DNA of 64,000 nt from Hydrogenophilales bacterium 28-61-23 (GTDB taxonomy: Bacteria; Pseudomonadota; Gammaproteobacteria; Burkholderiales; Thiobacillaceae): contig NCGJ01000005.1 of assembly GCA_002281555.1 (NCBI GenBank), positions 124,001 to 188,000 on the forward strand. The letters are read 5' to 3'. Position numbers and translations under genes: made by a program. The notes beneath the pieces are model-generated. The model saw only the letters and a list, made by a program, of their open reading frames with translations, was not told where the DNA came from and made no database searches. The first letter of the stretch is position 1. Each line of letters begins with the position of its first letter. This document shows, piece by piece, positions 55,156 through 64,000 of this stretch.

Positions 55156-55575
55156 TTAGCGGTGATGAGCGGATTTAACCGGGGGCGCGAAGGCGCGCAG
55201 GCTTGCCGCCGCCAAGGACATGCCTAAAGCCAGGCCCGGCCAGGCGAAAAGCATATTGCGCGACTCCATCCAGCCCCAATCGGGCAACACCCATAGCGCG
55301 GGCAGCAAAACCAGATACAGCGCCAACGTCACGATCTGAATTTCAGCCTTGCGCCAGACCAGCATCAGCACCGCGCCAAGCGGAATGAACGGCATGCCGG
55401 CTTTGATCAAGGCGTAACTTTTCTCAAGCAGTTCGGCGCCGTAGTCGACGAAAGCAAAATTGCCTGGCGACAATGCGACCGCCAGCACGGCAATCAAACC
55501 AAAACGCCAAAGCTGTTCCAGCGTTTTTGCGGAAGCCTCTTTACGGCGGGAAGATCGGCGGCGCGAAGGCGGCAT
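55156..55575 (-). CDS. Small four-helix membrane protein, unknown
   Basis: 139 residues: a very basic N-terminus (PPSRRRSSRRKEASAK), then four hydrophobic segments (WRFGLIAVLAVALSPG, AGMPFIPLGAVLMLVW, IVTLALYLVLLPALWVLP, FAWPGLALGMSLAAASL). Family not recognised. It starts just downstream of the terminator of the PEP-CTERM gene and ends 3 nt before the ligase start, so it pairs with that ligase. Confidence 0.65.
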   Translation of the reverse strand: MPPSRRRSSRRKEASAKTLEQLWRFGLIAVLAVALSPGNFAFVDYGAELLEKSYALIKAGMPFIPLGAVLMLVWRKAEIQIVTLALYLVLLPALWVLPDWGWMESRNMLFAWPGLALGMSLAAASLRAFAPPVKSAHHR

Positions 55576-55662
55576 GGCGAAGGGTCAATCGATTGAACTG
55601 TCGCAACTCTAGCAGCAGGCGCGGCGCCTGCGTATAGGCGCGCGTTCAAGCGAAAAAAGGCG

Positions 55663-55694
55663 AAAAAAAGCCCCATCCATTTGAAGGATGAGGC
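55663..55694 (-). terminator. Terminator after PEP-CTERM gene
   Basis: On the minus strand, stem GCCTCATCC / GGATGGGGC (one mismatch) with loop TTCAAAT is followed by TTTTTTT. It begins about 20 nt past the PEP-CTERM stop and would end that transcript before the next gene. Confidence 0.75.
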
Positions 55695-55713
55695 CGTGCG
55701 GTTCGGGAACGGT

Positions 55714-56223
55714 TTAACTGCGTTTGAGCCGGGTCAAGACCAAGCCGGCCAGACCGATCAGCGCGAGCCAGAGGGTTTCGGGTTCGGGTATGGAATTGAT
55801 GTTGAACAGGTGGTAGGCGCCGCTCACCGTGTTGGCACCCTCGGTGAAGGTGAAATTACGCGTGCCGATGCTGGGCGCATTCGAGGCCCAGGTCAGATTC
55901 AAACTCGAACTCGAGAACGTGATGCCATCCGCGCTTGCAACCGGCAGTTCGGTCTTGCTCTGGATCATGGCGCTGTTCAGCGTACCGCTTCCGCTGATCG
56001 CTACCGCGGCGGCGGGCACGCCGGCGGCAAAACAATCCTGGGCAATATTCATGGTGAACGCGCCAGCGGTATCCATCGAACCCGTGGCGCACTTATTGGC
56101 CCCAATCGCATACGGATTGCCGTTTGCATCCTTTAGCCAGACCGTATAGGTCTCGGCAAACGCAGTCCCGGACACCAGCATGGCAAACGCCGCCAAAAAA
56201 CCCAGTTTGTATTGAATAGACAT
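55714..56223 (-). CDS. PEP-CTERM exosortase-substrate protein
   Basis: 169 residues from ATG 56223, with GAGG upstream; the longer frame crosses the promoter. Signal peptide MSIQYKLGFLAAFAMLVSGTAFA. A beta-rich domain with two Cys (GANKCATGS and AQDCFAAG) follows. The C-terminal sorting signal is SIPEPETLWLALIGLAGLVLTRLKRS (PEP motif, helix, basic end). Such proteins are cleaved by an exosortase and passed to the surface or exopolysaccharide matrix. No exosortase gene is in this window. It has its own sigma-54-like promoter and terminator. Confidence 0.92.
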   Translation of the reverse strand: MSIQYKLGFLAAFAMLVSGTAFAETYTVWLKDANGNPYAIGANKCATGSMDTAGAFTMNIAQDCFAAGVPAAAVAISGSGTLNSAMIQSKTELPVASADGITFSSSSLNLTWASNAPSIGTRNFTFTEGANTVSGAYHLFNINSIPEPETLWLALIGLAGLVLTRLKRS

Positions 56224-56263
56224 AGCAACCTCAATGGTTAAGAACAGTACATGCCGGACTATA

Positions 56264-56279
56264 AGCAAGAATCAAACCA
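56264..56279 (-). promoter_or_regulatory. Sigma-54-like (RpoN) promoter of PEP-CTERM gene
   Basis: The minus strand reads TGGTTTGATTCTTGCT: invariant GG and GC are 10 nt apart, as in the -24/-12 consensus TGGCAC-N5-TTGCW. The -12 half is perfect and the -24 half keeps TGG. It lies about 40 nt upstream of the ATG. PEP-CTERM genes in several proteobacteria are known to be controlled by RpoN with the PrsK/PrsR two-component system. Confidence 0.6.
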
Positions 56280-56364
56280 GAATCGGAGATCCGCTCTATT
56301 ACTGGCATTGGCCGAAATACCCCATACCGATTCAAGAAAGATGTAAAAAAAATCGACAGCCGAT

Positions 56365-57615
56365 TCAAGCGGGCGGCGCTGGATTGAGCGCCAAGCGCCG
56401 CAACACCCAGGCGGCGGCCAGCAACAAAAACAGCAACTCCCAGTACGCGATGCTCAGAAAAGCCGCGCCGACCAGATAAGCCGCCAAAGCCGTAAAAATT
56501 GCCGCCGCCATACGCGTCACACTCGGCTCATGGCGTGCGCGACGGTCATGCCCGCCGCGCGCCATCAACACCAGCAACGACCAGAGCGTGCTCCCGATCA
56601 AACCAGCGTACAGCGCCAGGCCGACCAGACCATGCTCGGCGGCAACCTGAACGTAAGCGCTGTGCCAGGCGCGTAGCTCGACATCGGGCGGCGCGAATAA
56701 CACCCAGCTTTCAAAGCCACTACCGAACCAGGGATGACTCAGCGCGTAATTCCAGCCCATGCGCCAGACGATCAAACGACTGGCGGCGGAGTCGTCCAAC
56801 TCGGGCGCGCCCAGGGTTTGCATGCGCGCAAACCAGGCATCGGGCAAGCCGGCAAACAACAAGCCGATGCCGATCGCCAGCAACGGAATCGCCAACCCTT
56901 TGCGCCGGCTTTGCCACACTAGCAACACCGCTACCGCCAATACGCTCAACAACCCACCGCGCGACCAGGACGAAATCGCCGAGACAAAAGCCAGAACCGC
57001 CAAACCGGCGACCGCCCAGCGCCAAGCTTGGCCATGCAAGCCGCGATACCAGAACAGCAGAAGCGGAATGGCCATGGCGGTCAGCACGGCAAACTCGTTG
57101 TTCCCGCCGTAAGCACTGCCTTCAGGCCCGTACACCCGATCCTGAAACCCGTGTATCAGCGCCCAGTAGCCGCCTTTGAAAACGATTGCGGCGATAGACA
57201 GCGCGAGCGTAATCAGCAACCAGCGCAGCTTCTCCTTGCTATCGATCAGCACGCCGATCAGCGCCATGGGAAGCAATAGTTTGCTTACGTCAAACAACTT
57301 GGCCGGCGCCATGGCCGGGTTGATGGCGTAATAGGTGGTGAGCGCGAACCAGGCCCATAAAACCAGCAGCACGCCGATATGCCTATCCCAGAACAAGCGC
57401 GGCCAGGTCCTATGCCGCGCAAACTCCCAGGCGGTCGCCAACAGCACATTCGCCAGCAGTACGGCGTACACCGGCATGCCGCGCATGAAATCCAAGGCGT
57501 AGTTTTGCGGATGCAGAAGGCCGACAACCAGCACGCCCAACAAGCCAACCCAGGCTCGACGCCAAGCCGTCCCGGCAAGCGCCAGTGCCATCAGGAGTAA
57601 AGGAAAATCGTGCAT
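56365..57615 (-). CDS. O-antigen ligase-like, exosortase-associated glycosylation ligase
   Basis: 416 residues, about 11-12 membrane helices. Wzy-type core with SAISSWSRGGLLSVLAVAVLL and the long periplasmic loop ending in WGNYALSHP-like SRLIVWRMGWNYALSHPWFG and WHSAYVQVAAEHGLVGLALYAGL. The look and context fit the putative O-glycosylation ligase of exosortase systems (TIGR03097-like). It would attach glycans to protein or lipid carriers. Starts 3 nt after the VanZ-like gene stop. Confidence 0.8.
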   Translation of the reverse strand: MHDFPLLLMALALAGTAWRRAWVGLLGVLVVGLLHPQNYALDFMRGMPVYAVLLANVLLATAWEFARHRTWPRLFWDRHIGVLLVLWAWFALTTYYAINPAMAPAKLFDVSKLLLPMALIGVLIDSKEKLRWLLITLALSIAAIVFKGGYWALIHGFQDRVYGPEGSAYGGNNEFAVLTAMAIPLLLFWYRGLHGQAWRWAVAGLAVLAFVSAISSWSRGGLLSVLAVAVLLVWQSRRKGLAIPLLAIGIGLLFAGLPDAWFARMQTLGAPELDDSAASRLIVWRMGWNYALSHPWFGSGFESWVLFAPPDVELRAWHSAYVQVAAEHGLVGLALYAGLIGSTLWSLLVLMARGGHDRRARHEPSVTRMAAAIFTALAAYLVGAAFLSIAYWELLFLLLAAAWVLRRLALNPAPPA

Positions 57616-57618
57616 GGA

Positions 57619-59067
57619 CTAGCTCGGCGCGACGGATGTTGGTGACGCGGCCGGGCGCTTCGGCAATGCGGCCCGAATCCGCCTGAAGGCAAAATAACCC
57701 AGCAGCCCGCCCAAGCTTTCCAGAAACCAATCGGTGGTATCGGGAAATTTTTCCGGCAACAACATCTGGCCGAACTCGATCAGCATCGGCGCGACGAGCA
57801 ACGCCACGACTGCGGCCATGGCGGCGTAAAACCGCCACAACCAGGGCAGTCGCCCGACAAACCAGGCCAGCAAAGCGCCCAGTGGGGCAAAAAACAACGT
57901 TTTGTGGAATACCTCGGTGATGGCTCGAAACTCGGTGCCGTAGTAGTAAGTGACAAACGGCACCCGCTCCAGGAAACCCAGGCGCTCGCGCAGATAGGCG
58001 CCGTCGGAAACAAAATTGAACGGATACCAGAACAACAGCATCAACACGCCCATCCAGCCGATCGCCCCAATCAGCGGCCACCAGGAAAAAGCGTCGCCAT
58101 TTCGGCGTGACGGTTCAACCGGGTTTGCACGCCGCGCCGCGTGCCCGACGCTTCCGGCCGCGCCGGTTTTCAGCGCCAGCCAGACCCCGAGCGCGGCGCC
58201 GGCCGCGCCGGTAAACAAATCGGTGACGTCGCTGCTGCGCGAATAGACGAACAACTGCAACGCCTCCAGCAGAAAGACCGCGCCAAAGGTCATTTTCCAG
58301 GCCTGCAGCCCGCTACGTTGCGGCCGCAGTCGCCACAGGAAAGCCAGCGGCAACCAGAGCGCGACATCGGTAGCCAATTCATAAAGTGCGAACATCGGAT
58401 CCGCCGGCAAGCTGGCGAATGGCAACAAGGCGATCTTGCCCTCACGCCACTTATGAAAAATCTCGACCCCGCTGAGGGTCAGATCCAGCGGCAACACCCC
58501 ATAAGCGAAAACCCCCGCCGCATAAGTCCAGGTCAGCCGTTGGCTCAATTCGTCAGGCGCTTTGGCCCGATACCAGCTTTGATACCAACGCATCCAGCGC
58601 GCGCCCATCGCCCACCAGGCAAGGATGCCGAGCACCCCGCCCAGGGTTTCCGCGAACATGTCGTTCTGCGACACGGTTCGGGGCGGAAAGAACAACTGGG
58701 TGAACTCAATGCCAACACATAACGCCAGCGCGGCGGCAAGCAGGAACAACGTGGCGATGACCTGAACCGGCGCACTGCGTCCATGGCAAAGCACCCCGCT
58801 CCACAAAAAGGTCAGCGGGATGAACAGCAGCAAATTAGCCACCCAATCCGCGCGTGAGCCGATGCCGAGTTGCAAAAACGACACCTGGCGAAATGCGGCC
58901 ACCGCATCCGATAGCGGCATCGGTCTGAAATCGAGCGGCACCAGGCTGCCATAAATGACAAACGCCAGATAAGCCACGCCGGCAATGAGCAGATGACTGG
59001 ACCGCGCGCGCGGGTGGTCGGACGGGTTTCGGCGCGCGGCCGGGTTGCGGCGGTGAGTTGCGCTCAT
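57619..59067 (-). CDS. Triple VanZ-like membrane protein
   Basis: 482 residues with about 12 membrane helices. The VanZ-type unit Glu-x-x-Gln ... Asp ... Gly-x-x-x-Gly occurs three times: GIEFTQLFFPPRTVSQNDMF (then AETLGGVLG), LLEALQLFVYSRSSDVTDLF (then TGAAGAALG) and LIEFGQMLLPEKFPDTTDWF (then LESLGGLLG). The N-terminus is Arg-rich. Function unknown; linked to exosortase/EPS loci. Start overlaps the beta-helix gene stop (ATGA). Confidence 0.8.
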   Translation of the reverse strand: MSATHRRNPAARRNPSDHPRARSSHLLIAGVAYLAFVIYGSLVPLDFRPMPLSDAVAAFRQVSFLQLGIGSRADWVANLLLFIPLTFLWSGVLCHGRSAPVQVIATLFLLAAALALCVGIEFTQLFFPPRTVSQNDMFAETLGGVLGILAWWAMGARWMRWYQSWYRAKAPDELSQRLTWTYAAGVFAYGVLPLDLTLSGVEIFHKWREGKIALLPFASLPADPMFALYELATDVALWLPLAFLWRLRPQRSGLQAWKMTFGAVFLLEALQLFVYSRSSDVTDLFTGAAGAALGVWLALKTGAAGSVGHAARRANPVEPSRRNGDAFSWWPLIGAIGWMGVLMLLFWYPFNFVSDGAYLRERLGFLERVPFVTYYYGTEFRAITEVFHKTLFFAPLGALLAWFVGRLPWLWRFYAAMAAVVALLVAPMLIEFGQMLLPEKFPDTTDWFLESLGGLLGYFAFRRIRAALPKRPAASPTSVAPS

Positions 59068-60410
59068 AAGCCGCCCAGATCGAATCCGGCCGCGCGCAAC
59101 CAGGCCTGCATCGCCCCGGCGTCATGCCGTTCAAACGCGCCGACGGCATCGCTGGCGCGCGGATGGCCCAGAAAATCCGCATCAAGCCCGGGCAACAGCT
59201 CGGAACCGGCGAATTTCAAAACCGGCCGCGCACCCAATCCGCGCGCGGGCGCCAGGTCTATCCGCGCCAATCCGGCATAAGGCCGGTTCAAAAACCAGCC
59301 GGCGCGATCAAGCCCGCCGGTGAGATTACCCTGTTGAACGCCACCGCTGACCGGGCGCGGCGAGAAGATCGCATTGGCGGCCAAGATCTGCTCATAACGA
59401 TTGTCCTCCGGCGTCAGGACGCTAATGCCATTGCCGCTCGCGATCACGGTATTGCGCAGAATACGCACATCGCGCGGCACCCCGTTGTGCGGTTGAATCC
59501 GTATCGCATCCGGCCCCTGGGTAACGAAAACATTGTTGTAAACAGCCAGGTTGCCTTCGCCCTGCAACAACGACTCGCTCGGGTTGTGCCAGAACAGATT
59601 GCCGTAGATCAGCGTGCGGTCTTCGCTGCCAGGGCCATGCGACGGCATGTCGCCGATCAGGACATTGGGCCGCGCCATCGGGCCGGGCTGGCTCTCGGCT
59701 TTGGCGAAGAGATTGCCCTTGATCACTGTGGTGTGCGCCTGGTTCGCCTCGGGCAGCCCTTCCGGCCGCGCATTCTGGTGCTTGATCTGCACGTTGTAAC
59801 CCAGCGTCCGCGTCACCCGATTCGCCTCGATCAAGCCGCCGATGAAGGGTTTGCCGCCATCGGAATTGCCCAGATACATCCCGGTTCCGACCCGCTCGAT
59901 GCGATTGCCCCGTATCACCCAGCCCACTGCCGGACATTTGGTCGAAATGGCCACGTTTTGCTGACTGGCGGCATGATCGTGGATATACAGGTTTTCCAGC
60001 GTCACGAAATGCGCATAGCGCGCATGCCCCTCGGCCTTCACGGCATCGACCGGAAGATTGGCGCCATCAAGTTCAAGATTGCGTATGCCGAGATAACGCA
60101 CATCGACCAGACTGACCGTATTCGCGCCAGGACGGGCGATGAACCGAGCCCGCGCGCCAGTACCGGCACCGACTCCCGGCCCCTCAATCAGGATCGGCCG
60201 CCCCGGCTCGCCGGCAAGATCGCGCAGCGGCAAACCATGCCGATATTCACCCGCCCGGAGCGACAAACGATCACCCGCGACCAGGCGCGGCAAATAACTC
60301 CGGTAGTCGTCCGGACCGGCCCGGTATTGCGCGGCGGGTGCCGCGCAGGCCATGGCCGACAGGCCACAGACAGTCAATAAGCGAATCAGGATGCGCGCAA
60401 GGCTGCGCAT
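59064..60410 (-). CDS. Exported right-handed beta-helix protein
   Basis: 448 residues. A signal peptide (about 1-27) is followed by successive coils: ILIEGPGVGAG, VRYLGIRNLELDGANLPVDAVK, HFVTLENLYIHDHAASQ, GWVIRGNRIERVGTGMYLGNSDG, TLIYGNLFWHNPSES, LAVYNNVFVTQGPDAIRIQ. This parallel beta-helix resembles pectate lyases and alginate epimerases/lyases. It may act on the polysaccharide made by this locus, but no catalytic triad is identified. Its start lies 25 nt inside the aroK end. Confidence 0.82.
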   Translation of the reverse strand: MRSLARILIRLLTVCGLSAMACAAPAAQYRAGPDDYRSYLPRLVAGDRLSLRAGEYRHGLPLRDLAGEPGRPILIEGPGVGAGTGARARFIARPGANTVSLVDVRYLGIRNLELDGANLPVDAVKAEGHARYAHFVTLENLYIHDHAASQQNVAISTKCPAVGWVIRGNRIERVGTGMYLGNSDGGKPFIGGLIEANRVTRTLGYNVQIKHQNARPEGLPEANQAHTTVIKGNLFAKAESQPGPMARPNVLIGDMPSHGPGSEDRTLIYGNLFWHNPSESLLQGEGNLAVYNNVFVTQGPDAIRIQPHNGVPRDVRILRNTVIASGNGISVLTPEDNRYEQILAANAIFSPRPVSGGVQQGNLTGGLDRAGWFLNRPYAGLARIDLAPARGLGARPVLKFAGSELLPGLDADFLGHPRASDAVGAFERHDAGAMQAWLRAAGFDLGGL

Positions 60411-60946
60411 GGATTGCTCGACCCGATAGCCGCCAGACTAAGGCTGTTCTCCAGCCGACGCACCAGGGCATAGGTGCTCTGTCGCCCGGAATCGAGCACC
60501 ATGTCGGCGGTTTCCATGTACAGCGCATGGCGCTCGGCATAAAGCTCTTTCAACTTCTTGAGCGGGTCTTCGGTCTGCAACAACGGACGGTTTTTATCGT
60601 GCCGCGTGCGCATGAACAGCTCGCGCGGCTGGCAATTCAGATAGACCACGGTGCCGCGCGATTTTAGCGCCACGCGGTTGGCCTGCGAGAGGATCGCGCC
60701 GCCGCCGGTGGCCAGGACGACACCATGACGCTGGCTCAATTCGTCGATCACACAAGCCTCGCGACGACGGAATCCCTCCTCGCCTTCGATCTCGAAGATG
60801 GTCGGAATGGAGACCCCGCATCGGGCGACGATTTCGTGGTCGGAATCGAAAAACGCCAGGCCGCGTTGGCGCGCCAGGATTTTGCCTATGGTGGTCTTGC
60901 CCGAACCCATCAGGCCGACCAGAAAAATATTGCAACTTGGAATCAT
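60386..60946 (-). CDS. aroK: Shikimate kinase AroK
   Basis: 186 residues. P-loop GLMGSGKTTIGKILA, shikimate-binding FFDSDHEIVARCGVSI and EGFRRREACVIDEL with GGGAI, and the lid RHDKNRPLLQTEDPL. Makes shikimate-3-phosphate for aromatic amino acids. Usually followed by aroB, but here followed by the beta-helix gene. The reading frame runs 25 nt past the next start. Confidence 0.95.
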   Translation of the reverse strand: MIPSCNIFLVGLMGSGKTTIGKILARQRGLAFFDSDHEIVARCGVSIPTIFEIEGEEGFRRREACVIDELSQRHGVVLATGGGAILSQANRVALKSRGTVVYLNCQPRELFMRTRHDKNRPLLQTEDPLKKLKELYAERHALYMETADMVLDSGRQSTYALVRRLENSLSLAAIGSSNPCAALRAS

Positions 60947-60979
60947 GTCGAAATTGTAGCCGGAGCCTACAGTCCAAGT

Positions 60980-61417
60980 TCACCGCCGCTGACGCCGACT
61001 GATCAGACGTTCCAGCGCCGTTTTCAGCGCGCCGTCGGGCAAGCTGTTTTCAAGCTGCTTGAAGGCATTCAAGCCGACCGTGGGGATATCCTGCTTTTCG
61101 GCCGGCGTCGGCACGCTCCAATCGGCCCGAATCTTGACCTTGAGGCTGCCGATCGGCGCATCGGCGCGACTCAACACGCTGGCCACGCCTTTGGCCTGGG
61201 CGCGCACCCGACTGGCGGCGGCGCCGTTGGCGCAGAAAATCAAGGCCACATCGCCCTGCAAAGCCGCAACCGTGCAGGCCCGCGCCACGGCGGGCGGAAC
61301 CACGCCGGCAAAGCGGCGGTTGAGTTCGAACATGCGTTCGGCCTCAGGCAGCGCGACAGCCAACTGTTGCTGCGCCTGGAGCAAACCGCTGACCCGAACA
61401 AGTTGGAATGGACGCAT
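60980..61417 (-). CDS. DUF721/DciA-like protein
   Basis: 145 residues. The central segment VARACTVAALQGDVALIFCANGAAASRVRAQAKGV fits the DUF721 pattern (DciA, a loader of replicative helicase), with a long, Lys/Arg-rich C-terminus. Divergent from secA. DUF721 genes next to secA are common in proteobacteria, which supports the call. Similarity is modest, so the DciA role is tentative. Confidence 0.65.
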   Translation of the reverse strand: MRPFQLVRVSGLLQAQQQLAVALPEAERMFELNRRFAGVVPPAVARACTVAALQGDVALIFCANGAAASRVRAQAKGVASVLSRADAPIGSLKVKIRADWSVPTPAEKQDIPTVGLNAFKQLENSLPDGALKTALERLISRRQRR

Positions 61418-61443
61418 GGGAAAAGAGCCTAAAGAAAGGTCTC

Positions 61444-61464
61444 AAGCGGGCCTTAAGCCCGCTT
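61444..61464. repeat. Hairpin in the dciA-like/secA divergent region
   Basis: A perfect 8-bp stem AAGCGGGC / GCCCGCTT with a 5-nt loop CTTAA lies 71 nt upstream of the secA ATG. No U-tract. It may be part of the secA leader or of the divergent promoter region. A second small repeat TCGCGA-GAT-TCGCGA follows in the leader. Confidence 0.6.
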
Positions 61465-61534
61465 AAGGAAGGCTGAAACCGCGCCATGGTAGCATCGCGA
61501 GATTCGCGAACTCCGTCTCTCTCCGTTAATTCTC

Positions 61535-64000
<2,466 letters not shown>

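Overview
The window is a 64 kb piece of a high-GC chromosome from a betaproteobacterium. The evidence is the ybgC-tolQRAB-pal-cpoB cluster next to ruvCAB and yebC, the rpsU-yqeY-dnaG-rpoD macromolecular-synthesis operon, ubiJ-ubiB, folE2, an OmpP1/FadL porin and a PEP-CTERM/exopolysaccharide locus. I cannot name the species. No rRNA, CRISPR array or IS element was seen.

Layout. 1-9.1 kb (minus strand): cell-envelope Tol-Pal operon behind ruvC-(UbiA prenyltransferase)-ruvA-ruvB and yebC. 9.2-19.2 kb: a HerA-like ATPase and a methyltransferase, folB, plsY, tsaD, then rpsU-yqeY-dnaG-rpoD and a CAT-anticodon tRNA. 19.1-30.1 kb: a complete-looking filamentous phage (inovirus) prophage inserted in the 3' half of that tRNA, bounded by 49-bp perfect direct repeats. 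30.1-38.9 kb: xseB-ispA-dxs (isoprenoid precursors), folE2, a retropepsin-like protease, a glutamine amidotransferase, a diguanylate cyclase, DoxX and glucokinase. 38.8-41.8 kb: methylthioadenosine salvage genes (mtnA plus a class II aldolase). 41.9-44 kb: ubiJ-ubiB. 44-51 kb: FadL porin, a potABCD-type polyamine transporter and a sodium:solute symporter. 51.8-60.9 kb: an exopolysaccharide/protein-sorting locus with two VanZ-type proteins, two O-antigen-ligase-like proteins, a PEP-CTERM protein with a sigma-54-like promoter, a beta-helix protein and aroK. 61-64 kb: a DUF721/DciA-like gene and secA, which is cut by the window end.

The prophage is the most unusual part. It has a leftward int and a repressor, then a rightward module: HTH protein, coupled small genes, Rep, ssDNA-binding protein, small membrane/coat genes, pIII-like adhesin, pVI-like protein and Zot/pI. 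Beyond Zot, on the opposite strand, lies a two-gene unit of a ribbon-helix-helix-like protein and a complete KorB/ParB-like protein with no ParA. A 15-bp perfect palindrome (GTTTCGCTGCGAAAC) whose outer arms match the bacterial parS consensus occurs twice in the prophage. One copy is at the boundary of the late genes and the other is inside the parB-like gene. An imperfect palindrome of about 308 nt lies between the RHH gene and attR and is a candidate packaging signal or origin. Together these suggest a ParA-less, ParB-type DNA-binding system in a filamentous phage. Its function is inference.
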